A DNA stretch of 46,785 bases from Bacillota bacterium (GTDB taxonomy: Bacteria > Bacillota > Clostridia > Oscillospirales > Ruminococcaceae), in NCBI GenBank assembly GCA_023421245.1, contig JAEZTV010000013.1, positions 1-46,785 on the forward strand, given 5' to 3'. Below, in pieces: positions 1 to 6,154 of the stretch (its first letter is position 1; each line of letters begins with the position of its first letter). The notes below the pieces were generated by a model. The model saw only the letters and a program-made list of their open reading frames with translations, did no database searches and had not been told where the DNA came from. The translations under genes and the position numbers were made by a program.

Positions 1-158
1 CAACCGCCGTGGTACAGATCAATCAAGGCATGGAGCAGATGTCGGGCGTCGTGCAGACAAGCTCCGCGACCGCCCAGCAAAGCGCCGCATCAAGCGAGGA
101 GCTTAACAGTCAGGCGGAGATGCTCAAGGATTTAATCAGACAGTTTACACTGAGGTAA
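1..158 (+). CDS. Methyl-accepting chemotaxis protein, C-terminal end (partial)
   Basis: Only the last 51 or so codons are in the window; the gene begins upstream. The reading frame (codons from base 3, stop TAA at 156-158) encodes a Gln/Ser/Ala-rich helix of the kind that ends the cytoplasmic signalling domain of chemotaxis receptors, with the phrase INQGMEQMSGVVQTSSATAQ followed by SAASSEELNSQAE. In the family this region forms the antiparallel coiled coil carrying the methylation sites and coupling to CheA/CheW. The ligand-binding part is not visible, so the signal cannot be named. A hairpin terminator follows 20 bases after the stop. The assignment to the family is fairly secure; everything about specificity is unknown. 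Confidence 0.8.
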   Translation, partial: TAVVQINQGMEQMSGVVQTSSATAQQSAASSEELNSQAEMLKDLIRQFTLR

Positions 159-178
159 CAGCACCCCACAGCCAAGCA

Positions 179-215
179 GGCCGCTCCCGCACCGTGTGTG
201 AAGGGGCGGCCTTTC
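179..215 (+). terminator. Intrinsic terminator of the chemotaxis receptor gene
   Basis: GGCCGCTCCC at 179-188 can pair with GGGGCGGCC at 203-211 (one bulge), followed by TTTCT. It lies just downstream of the receptor stop codon. Confidence 0.65.
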
Positions 216-458
216 TGCGTGGCACCTGCCATATCCGGCCTGCATAACGCTTTTTAACCGCAGAGCAGTAAAAGGTTATGCGCTGTATGGTTTGCGTTAC
301 AATATAAGCCAGCACCGGATATAAAAGAAAAACAGATAAAAGTGACGCAATTGCTGCAGATTAGAGGCTTCAATGATAAATAATTGTTTTCGGAACATTT
401 TATCATGACAATTTTGCAATAATTTTTGCAAAACTAAAGTGAATCCACTCGTATTGTA

Positions 459-487
459 TTGAACCGTGATGCCAAACATGATAAACT
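459..487 (+). promoter_or_regulatory. Putative promoter of pit
   Basis: TTGAAC (459-464) and TAAACT (482-487) are separated by 17 bases, a reasonable sigma-A match upstream of pit. An alternative -10-like GATAAT lies at 549-554, immediately before the start codon. The rest of the 399-base gap (159-557) holds the receptor terminator, an AT-rich stretch and the repeats at 509-536; no gene was seen in it. Confidence 0.45.
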
Positions 488-508
488 GTATAGGAAAATG
501 ATAAGAAA

Positions 509-536
509 AGTAAAGACCTAGTAAAGGTTTAGTAAA
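509..536 (+). promoter_or_regulatory. Three 11-bp-spaced AGTAAA repeats upstream of pit (PhoP-box-like)
   Basis: AGTAAA occurs at 509-514, 520-525 and 531-536, an exact 11-base period (TTTACT on the minus strand). Gram-positive PhoP sites are direct TTHAYA-like hexamers separated by about 5 bases, so the geometry fits a phosphate-regulator site ahead of a phosphate permease. This is inference from spacing and context; only the repeats are observed. Confidence 0.45.
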
Positions 537-557
537 CGGAAAGGCGCGGATAATGGA

Positions 558-1610
558 ATGACGATAACTCTGCCCGATTTTCTCTCGCAACTAACAACTA
601 CTCCGGCATTGTCCATTCTGGTGCTGCTCACCACGGGGGTTATTTTGGTTAATGGATGGACAGATGCTCCAAACGCAATTGCCACCTGCGTTTCCACACG
701 CTCCATGAAACCCGGGGCCGCTATCTTAATGGCGGCAGTGTTTAACTTTTTTGGCGTATTTATTATGACGCTCGTCAACAAAACCGTTGCGCAAACAATT
801 TACAATATGGTTGATTTTGGCGGAGATTCACGAAACTCCATTATAGCGTTGTGCGCGGCGCTGTTTGCCATTGTACTGTGGGCTACTGCTGCTTGGTGGT
901 TCGGTATCCCTACCAGTGAAAGTCACGCGTTGATTGCGGGACTTACGGGTGCTGCTATTGCGCTGCAAGGCGGCATTGCCGGTGTCAATGGTGCGGAATG
1001 GATGAGGGTAGTTTATGGACTTGCCCTTTCGACCGTACTCGGCTTTGGCATGGGCTGGGCGACCGTAAAGTTGGTCGAAGTGATATGCCGACGGATTGAC
1101 CGAAGAAAGACGCTAACGCCGTTTAAGGGTGCCCAGATTGCCGGTGCCGCTGCTATGGCATTCATGCACGGTGCACAGGATGGCCAGAAGTTCATGGGTG
1201 TATTTATGCTGGGTATCTTTCTTGCAAAAGGCCAGTCCAATGTCACATCGTTTGATATCCCGATCTGGCTGATGATCTTTTGCTCCGCTGTAATGGGGAT
1301 TGGAACCTCAATCGGCGGATACCGCATTATAAAATCGGTTGGTATGGATATGGTTAAGCTGGAAAAGTATCAGGGCTTTTCCGCCGACCTTGCCGCAGCC
1401 GGCTGCCTGCTTATTGCATCGCTGACCGGTATTCCCGTAAGCACCACACACACCAAAACTACTGCGATTATGGGCGTTGGCGCCGCAAAGAGTATTCGCA
1501 ATGTCAACTGGGGTGTTGTGAAAGAGATGATGGCTGCATGGGTGCTCACCTTTCCGGGATGCGGATTGATTGGATTTTTAATGGTGCACCTGTTTATGTG
1601 GATTTTTTAA
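558..1610 (+). CDS. pit: PiT-family inorganic phosphate permease
   Basis: A 350-residue multi-pass membrane protein of the PiT family (cation-coupled inorganic phosphate uptake). The family signature is present twice: near residues 34-47 (GWTDAPNAIATCVSTR) and near 290-305 (TGIPVSTTHTKTTAIMGVG), the duplicated loops that form the transport site. A central soluble stretch (about 175-200) and MAFMHGAQDGQKFMG near residue 200 are also typical. The start at 558 has a weak upstream AAAGGCG, with no better site nearby. The DUF47 partner follows 30 bases downstream, the usual Pit-accessory pairing, so the two are probably co-transcribed. Three hexamer repeats upstream suggest phosphate control. Low-affinity phosphate uptake is the likely role. 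Confidence 0.93.
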   Translation: MTITLPDFLSQLTTTPALSILVLLTTGVILVNGWTDAPNAIATCVSTRSMKPGAAILMAAVFNFFGVFIMTLVNKTVAQTIYNMVDFGGDSRNSIIALCAALFAIVLWATAAWWFGIPTSESHALIAGLTGAAIALQGGIAGVNGAEWMRVVYGLALSTVLGFGMGWATVKLVEVICRRIDRRKTLTPFKGAQIAGAAAMAFMHGAQDGQKFMGVFMLGIFLAKGQSNVTSFDIPIWLMIFCSAVMGIGTSIGGYRIIKSVGMDMVKLEKYQGFSADLAAAGCLLIASLTGIPVSTTHTKTTAIMGVGAAKSIRNVNWGVVKEMMAAWVLTFPGCGLIGFLMVHLFMWIF

Positions 1611-1640
1611 TGAAGTTGCAATAAAGGAAGGGAATATAAC

Positions 1641-2264
1641 ATGGCAAAGAAAAGGGATGGCTACTATTTTACGGTGTTCGTTGAGATGGTAGAGTATTGC
1701 TGCAAGGCGGCAGTAGCACTCGATGAGGTTTTGCACAACTATGATCCCGATACGGTAGAAGAAAAAATGCAGGAGCTTCACCAAATTGAGCATAGCGCCG
1801 ACCTTGCAAAGCATGATATGATCAGCAAGCTGATTAAGGAGTTTATCACTCCCATAGAGCGCGAAGATATTATGGCGCTTGCACACCAGATAGACAACGT
1901 TACCGATGCAATTGAAGACGTGATTTTGCGGCTGTATATGTACAATATACGCACCATCCTGCCCGAGGCGCTTGAGTTTAGCAAGACCATTACACAATGC
2001 TGCGAAGAGCTGAAAAAGATGATGCAGGAGTTTGCAAACTTCCGCAAATCCAAAACCATTCATGAGCATCTGGTTCGGGTGAACTACCTTGAAGAGGTGG
2101 GTGACCGACTGTATGTCCAAGCTGTCAGAACATTGTACACCACCGACCACACTGCGATGGAGATTACCGGCTGGACCGAGATGTTTGAGCGTATGGAAAA
2201 GTGCTGTGACGCCTGCGAAGATGTTGCCGATGTCGTAGAGAGTGTTATTATGAAAAACGCCTAG
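1641..2264 (+). CDS. DUF47 family (PhoU-like) Pit accessory protein
   Basis: A 207-residue, largely helical, acidic protein of the DUF47 family, which is structurally related to PhoU. Visible family features are the N-terminal FTVFVEMVEYCCKAAVAL segment, EIEHSADLAKHD-like metal-binding helix residues (HQIEHSADLAKHD near 50-62), and a second helical repeat with EEVGDRLYVQAVRTLY near 150. Such proteins sit beside PiT transporters and are thought to modulate them or bind metal. An AAGGAAGGGA sequence 8-15 bases upstream of the ATG is a good ribosome binding site. The 30-base gap to pit supports an operon. No transmembrane segment is seen, so it acts in the cytoplasm. Confidence 0.9.
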   Translation: MAKKRDGYYFTVFVEMVEYCCKAAVALDEVLHNYDPDTVEEKMQELHQIEHSADLAKHDMISKLIKEFITPIEREDIMALAHQIDNVTDAIEDVILRLYMYNIRTILPEALEFSKTITQCCEELKKMMQEFANFRKSKTIHEHLVRVNYLEEVGDRLYVQAVRTLYTTDHTAMEITGWTEMFERMEKCCDACEDVADVVESVIMKNA

Positions 2265-2289
2265 AATGTTGGTAAAGACTGTTCTCATT

Positions 2290-2310
2290 AAAAACACAGA
2301 CCGTGTTTTT
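2290..2310 (+). terminator. Possible AT-rich terminator after the pit operon
   Basis: AAAAACAC (2290-2297) pairs with GTGTTTTT (2303-2310) around a short loop, 26 bases after the DUF47 stop. The stem is weak, but the T-run sits at its 3' side. Confidence 0.4.
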
Positions 2311-2616
2311 AGCTGACAAGCAAAACTTGCCACCATGACTTTTGTCGGAGGCAGACAGTTCCTATACAACTTTTCGGACGATTTTAGTCCGTTTGACCCG
2401 ATAACCCGCATCAAGACAATAGGACAGGAGATTTATCTTAGATACTGCCCTTGCATTTTACCGAAACTTTCGGTAGAATAGAAGGGGATTCTATCTGAGC
2501 CGGTATTTGCTGCAAGGCCTTTCTTGGAAACACAATATAATATCCAGGTTTTATGATAAACCACCGCTATACCATACTATTATGCTAACATCATACTTTT
2601 CGATACGGGTTACATT

Positions 2617-2662
2617 GTACAAGGCCACAGTTGCAGCAAACGCTGCCACTGTGGTTTTGTAC
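2617..2662. repeat. 46-base near-perfect hairpin in a gene-free gap
   Basis: The arm 2617-2637 can pair along its full 21 bases with 2642-2662 around the loop AAAC if G-U pairs are allowed on the plus-strand RNA (two G-U at 2623-2624 and one near the loop). A second palindrome, CCAGGG-AC-CCCTGG, follows at 2677-2690. The surrounding gap 2265-2840 has no convincing gene. The element could be a small structured RNA, a terminator without a free U-tract, or a mobile-repeat remnant. Confidence 0.6.
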
Positions 2663-2800
2663 GTTTGTCGGCAGTACCAGGGACCCCTGGCTTGAACCGG
2701 AAAGTTTATCGTGGTAAAATGATGGATAAGAGGCGAAAACAAACGGAAAACTATTGTGATAATGCGACAGTGTATATGCAACAAAACTCCGGACAAAAAG

Positions 2801-2823
2801 ACACTGTATGAATATGACAGTGT
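2801..2823. promoter_or_regulatory. Inverted repeat just upstream of the LytTR gene RBS
   Basis: ACACTGT (2801-2807) and ACAGTGT (2817-2823) are inverted around 9 bases, ending 3 bases before the ribosome binding site. A third copy, ACAGTGT, lies at 2767-2773. It may be a regulator site or a translation-control hairpin. Confidence 0.4.
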
Positions 2824-2840
2824 GCAGGAGGGGATTGCAG

Positions 2841-3554
2841 ATGATATTCATCGCGTGCTGTGATGAAAACACGCTCCATCTTAGCAGGCTCAGGCAGGAG
2901 ATTGCGGTGCTGGGCGTAGGAGAGCGTGTAAACGCAGCCTTTTTCAGTACACTGGACGAGCTTGAGGAATTTATGGGCGACCACGGTGAAACGGTGGATG
3001 TGCTGTTATGCGATACCGTGCTGCAAAACGACAGTGCGATTCCTGCGGTGAGTGAGATTAAAAAGCGACATGCACATGTTCAGGTCATTTTTATGTCGGT
3101 GCTTGCGGCATGGTGTGAAAAAGCCTATACCGTGGAGCATGTGTACTTCCTGAATAAGCCGGTGCGTCAGGAGGCGCTGACAAATGCCGTGCTTTGTGCT
3201 GCGCGCAAGGCAAAGCAGCACAAAGAGCAGTATCTCAACATTCAAAACAAAGGGGCAATACAAACCATTGCATTTTCCGACATCCTATATATCGAATCGG
3301 TATTGCGCGAGATTCGTATTGCGACAAGCGCGCAGAACGTGTATGCGTATAACCGTATTTCTGATATGGCGGGACGCTTGGACAGCCGATTTATAAGCTG
3401 CCACAAGAGCTATATTGTCAACCTCGACAAGGTGGAACAGATTGGCGGACTGCAGTTCGTACTTGCAGACGGCCGGACCGTACCCATCTCGCAGGCGCGA
3501 TATCAGGAGGCCAAGCAGCGGTATTTAAGGCATACGGCAGAGCTGTACGGCTGA
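2841..3554 (+). CDS. LytTR-family response regulator
   Basis: A 237-residue response regulator with an N-terminal receiver domain (about 1-120) and a C-terminal LytTR DNA-binding domain (about 130-235). In the receiver, Asp8/Glu9, the likely phosphoacceptor Asp58 (VLLCD), Ser86 and Lys106 (FLNKP) are all present, so it should be phosphorylatable. The LytTR part shows the family pattern FSDILYIESVLREIRI, the SRFISCHKSYIVNLDKVEQI stretch and VPISQARYQEAKQRY. The start at 2841 is chosen because AGGAGGGG lies 7 bases upstream; an in-frame ATG at 2808 has no such site. No histidine kinase is adjacent, so it is an orphan here. LytTR proteins often control peptides, virulence or envelope genes; its targets are not visible. 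Confidence 0.9.
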   Translation: MIFIACCDENTLHLSRLRQEIAVLGVGERVNAAFFSTLDELEEFMGDHGETVDVLLCDTVLQNDSAIPAVSEIKKRHAHVQVIFMSVLAAWCEKAYTVEHVYFLNKPVRQEALTNAVLCAARKAKQHKEQYLNIQNKGAIQTIAFSDILYIESVLREIRIATSAQNVYAYNRISDMAGRLDSRFISCHKSYIVNLDKVEQIGGLQFVLADGRTVPISQARYQEAKQRYLRHTAELYG

Positions 3555-3591
3555 TTTATACTAAGCAAACTGAAACGTAAACTATTTTTCA

Positions 3592-3613
3592 ACCGCACGA
3601 ATTTCTGTGCGGT
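3592..3613 (+). other. Hairpin downstream of the LytTR gene
   Basis: ACCGCAC (3592-3598) pairs with GTGCGGT (3607-3613), followed by a smaller CCCGC/GCGGG hairpin. There is no T-run, so termination here is doubtful. The 317-base gap 3555-3871 otherwise holds only the marR promoter and palindrome. Confidence 0.4.
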
Positions 3614-3731
3614 ACCCGCATCGCGGGCGCGATTGTTGTCGTTTATAGCAGGTCAGCACGCCGCAGGACGATTGATGATATCATTGCCGTATTTGTTTTC
3701 TGAACAATATGTAAATACTATTACCGTCATG

Positions 3732-3761
3732 TTGACAGGTGCGGCAGGGAAGGTTTATACT
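3732..3761 (+). promoter_or_regulatory. Strong sigma-A promoter of the marR-ABC operon
   Basis: TTGACA (3732-3737) and TATACT (3756-3761) are 18 bases apart. Transcription would start near 3768, at the left edge of the palindrome at 3767-3799. Confidence 0.75.
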
Positions 3762-3766
3762 TTAAA

Positions 3767-3805
3767 CAGTAAATCGGTTAACTGTTAACCGGCTTACTGT
3801 TTTTT
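3767..3805 (+). promoter_or_regulatory. 33-bp palindrome with T-run: MarR operator and/or terminator
   Basis: The left arm 3767-3782 and right arm 3784-3799 are inverted repeats of 16 bases with two mismatches; the core is CGGTTAACTGTTAACCG. It covers the predicted transcription start of marR, where autorepressing MarR proteins usually bind. The palindrome is followed directly by six T residues (3800-3805), so the transcript would also fold as an intrinsic terminator or attenuator. Which role holds cannot be decided from sequence. Confidence 0.7.
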
Positions 3806-3871
3806 GTTCCGCGGAAATGATGCGGCATCGTTTTGTTTTCCGCAGCCATTTTGCTGCAAAAGGGGATAGTT

Positions 3872-4402
3872 ATGAACAGTCCTGTACATAAGACGGTAAA
3901 AAAGATACTGCGCATCTCACTGATGCACCGTATTCGTGTGGAACGGGAAACCATCGAACACGGGCTATATTTCGGGCAGCTGCCGGTGCTGGAATATGTT
4001 ATGCAAAACGACGGCTGTACACAGGCACAGCTGGCACAGCATATGCAGGTGTCGCCCCCGTCGGTAGCGCGTTCGGTGGCAAGAATGGAACGTGCGGGGC
4101 TGATTATGCGGGTTGGAGATACACAAGACCGCCGCCGCAATCAGCTCAGCATTACCCCAAAGGCAACCGATATTGTGTCACGGTGCCGCGGACATCTTGA
4201 AACCCTTGACCGGATGCTGTTTGACGGCTTTTCAAACGAGGAAATCACGGTGTTCTCGCAACACCTTGACCGCATCATTCAAAACCTTTCCACCGATAAT
4301 CTGGCGGACAACAGCATGCATTCTCTGGTGGCGCAGGCAAAGCAGTTACACGGTAAATCGAAGGGAAAAAATAATAATTCAAACGGACCATGCAAGGAAT
4401 AG
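3872..4402 (+). CDS. MarR-family transcriptional regulator
   Basis: A 176-residue winged-helix regulator. The DNA-binding core is about residues 40-110: a helix-turn-helix reading GCTQAQLAQHMQVSPPSVAR followed by the wing with DTQDRRRNQLSITPKAT, the D-x-R-D/R-R signature of the family. Flanking helices at both ends would form the dimer. The ATG at 3872 follows AAAAGGGG by 7 bases; an in-frame ATG at 3833 lacks a site and lies in the leader. The stop is 15 bases before the first ABC exporter gene, and regulator plus paired exporter is a common multidrug cassette. A palindrome at the promoter suggests autoregulation and drug-responsive derepression, though the inducer is unknown. Confidence 0.9.
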   Translation: MNSPVHKTVKKILRISLMHRIRVERETIEHGLYFGQLPVLEYVMQNDGCTQAQLAQHMQVSPPSVARSVARMERAGLIMRVGDTQDRRRNQLSITPKATDIVSRCRGHLETLDRMLFDGFSNEEITVFSQHLDRIIQNLSTDNLADNSMHSLVAQAKQLHGKSKGKNNNSNGPCKE

Positions 4403-4417
4403 AGGAGGACTGCGCTT

Positions 4418-6154
4418 GTGAGGAAACTGGGCAAATTACTAAGATTAATGAAGCCCTATTGGGTGTTTGCGCTGCTCGGGCCGCTCGCGATTGTGTGCGA
4501 GGTGCTGCTCGAAATCCGCATCCCGCTTTTAATGGCGGAGATTGTGGATAAAGGCATCCCATCAAAGGATCTGACCTATGTGCTGCTGACGGGCGGCAAG
4601 ATGGTGATTATGGCGCTTGTTTCATTGGTGTTCGGCGCGACGGCATCTCACTTTTCGGCGCGCGCCGCGATGGGGCTTGGCGCTGAGATTAGAAAAGCAG
4701 AGTTTCGCAAGATACAGGGCTTTTCATTTTCAAATATTGACCGTTTGGGAACGGCGTCACTCATTACGCGCCTGACGACCGACGTAAACAATATACAGCA
4801 TGCGGCAACAATGGGTCTAAGGCTTATGGTGCGTGCTCCCGTTATGATGGTTAGCGCTGTTTTGATGGCATACAGCATCAACCGTAGTTTGGTATCGGTG
4901 TTTTTGTATGCGATACCGATTTTGGCAGTGGGTGTTGGCGTTATTATTTGGCTTGCCTATCCGCGCTTTACCGCGATGCTCGAAAAGTTTGACAAGCTCA
5001 ACAGCTCAATCCAGGAAAACCTGATCGGTATCCGGGTCGTCAAGGCATTTGTGCGCGCACGGCATGAGAAGAAGAAATTTGCGCAGGCAAACGATGATGT
5101 GATGAATTCACAAAGGCGGGCGGAGAACGTTGTTATTATGAACATGCCGCTGATGATGGTGACCATTTACGCTTGTATTATCGCAATCATCTGGTTTGGC
5201 GGTAATCTTATTATCGGCGGCCAGATGCTTACGGGCGAGCTGATGATGTTCATCAGCTACGTAACCCAGATACTCGTGTCACTGATGATGATATCGATGG
5301 TGTTCATTACCTTTGTCATCTCCCGCGCGTCGTTTGAACGTATTGTTGAAGTGCTTGAAGAGCAAAGCGATATTACCGACGCGGGAACTACCCCGGGGCT
5401 TATGGTTGCAAACGGCGATATCACATTTGAGAACGTCACGTTTAAGTACAGCAAGGATGCCAAAGAGAACACGCTTGAGCAGATCAACTTCACCATCCGC
5501 TCCGGAGAAACGGTGGGGATTCTCGGCGGCACGGGGTCGGCGAAGACCACACTGGTTCATCTCATCCCCCGACTATATGATGTAACAAGCGGACGGATAC
5601 TGGTAGCGGGGCGCGATGTGCGCAGTTACCCGCTTGATGCTCTGCGCGGAGCGATTGGCATGGTGCTGCAAAAGAACGTTCTGTTCTCCGGCCCGATCGT
5701 TGAAAACCTGTTGTGGGGCGACCCAAAAGCCTCGCAGGACGATATTGAGTGGGCGGCACAGGCGGCACAAGCACACGGGTTTGTTACAAGCTTTCCCGAA
5801 GGCTACGATACCGATCTTGGGCAGGGCGGTGTAAACGTCTCGGGCGGGCAGAAGCAGCGTCTGTGTATCGCGCGCGCACTGCTCAAGCGCCCCAAGATTA
5901 TGATTCTCGATGACAGCACCAGCGCGGTGGATACCGCAACCGATGCCAAAATTCGTGCGGCGTTTGCAAACGAACTGCGTGATACCACAAAGATTATTAT
6001 TGCCCAGCGCATTGCGTCGGTGCGGGATGCCGACAAGATTATTGTGCTCGATAACGGACAGATTGCCGACATCGGCACGCACGACGAGCTGCTTTTGCGC
6101 AGTGAGATATACAAAGAGGTATTCCTTTCGCAGCAGAAAGGGGTGGCGCAGTAA
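4418..6154 (+). CDS. ABC exporter half-transporter with degenerate ATP site (subunit 1 of heterodimer)
   Basis: A 578-residue membrane-domain/ATPase fusion of the type I exporter family; six transmembrane helices occupy about 1-310 and the nucleotide-binding domain about 340-575. Walker A is GGTGSAKT with Lys376 and an Ala in place of the usual Gly; the signature is VSGGQ; Walker B ends in Asp498-Asp499, so the catalytic Glu is replaced by Asp; the switch position is Gln530 (IAQRI) rather than His. This set is typical of the non-canonical subunit of heterodimeric exporters such as BmrC or TM287. Start is GTG at 4418, with GAGGAGG 8 bases upstream. The stop overlaps the ATG of the partner gene. 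It probably exports drugs or other amphiphiles; the substrate is unproven. Confidence 0.93.
   Translation: MRKLGKLLRLMKPYWVFALLGPLAIVCEVLLEIRIPLLMAEIVDKGIPSKDLTYVLLTGGKMVIMALVSLVFGATASHFSARAAMGLGAEIRKAEFRKIQGFSFSNIDRLGTASLITRLTTDVNNIQHAATMGLRLMVRAPVMMVSAVLMAYSINRSLVSVFLYAIPILAVGVGVIIWLAYPRFTAMLEKFDKLNSSIQENLIGIRVVKAFVRARHEKKKFAQANDDVMNSQRRAENVVIMNMPLMMVTIYACIIAIIWFGGNLIIGGQMLTGELMMFISYVTQILVSLMMISMVFITFVISRASFERIVEVLEEQSDITDAGTTPGLMVANGDITFENVTFKYSKDAKENTLEQINFTIRSGETVGILGGTGSAKTTLVHLIPRLYDVTSGRILVAGRDVRSYPLDALRGAIGMVLQKNVLFSGPIVENLLWGDPKASQDDIEWAAQAAQAHGFVTSFPEGYDTDLGQGGVNVSGGQKQRLCIARALLKRPKIMILDDSTSAVDTATDAKIRAAFANELRDTTKIIIAQRIASVRDADKIIVLDNGQIADIGTHDELLLRSEIYKEVFLSQQKGVAQ

Noticed and set aside
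1578..2414. Long minus-strand frame opposite the DUF47 gene
   Set aside because: A shadow frame: the plus-strand protein is a clear family member and the minus frame has no site or homology pattern.
2335..2481. A 48-codon plus-strand frame after the DUF47 gene
   Set aside because: No ribosome binding site, an in-frame stop close upstream, and the gap looks non-coding; composition is only weakly protein-like.
5520..5560. P-loop Ala in the first ABC subunit as a sequencing error
   Set aside because: The same protein also has Asp-Asp in Walker B and Gln at the switch position, a coherent degenerate-site set.
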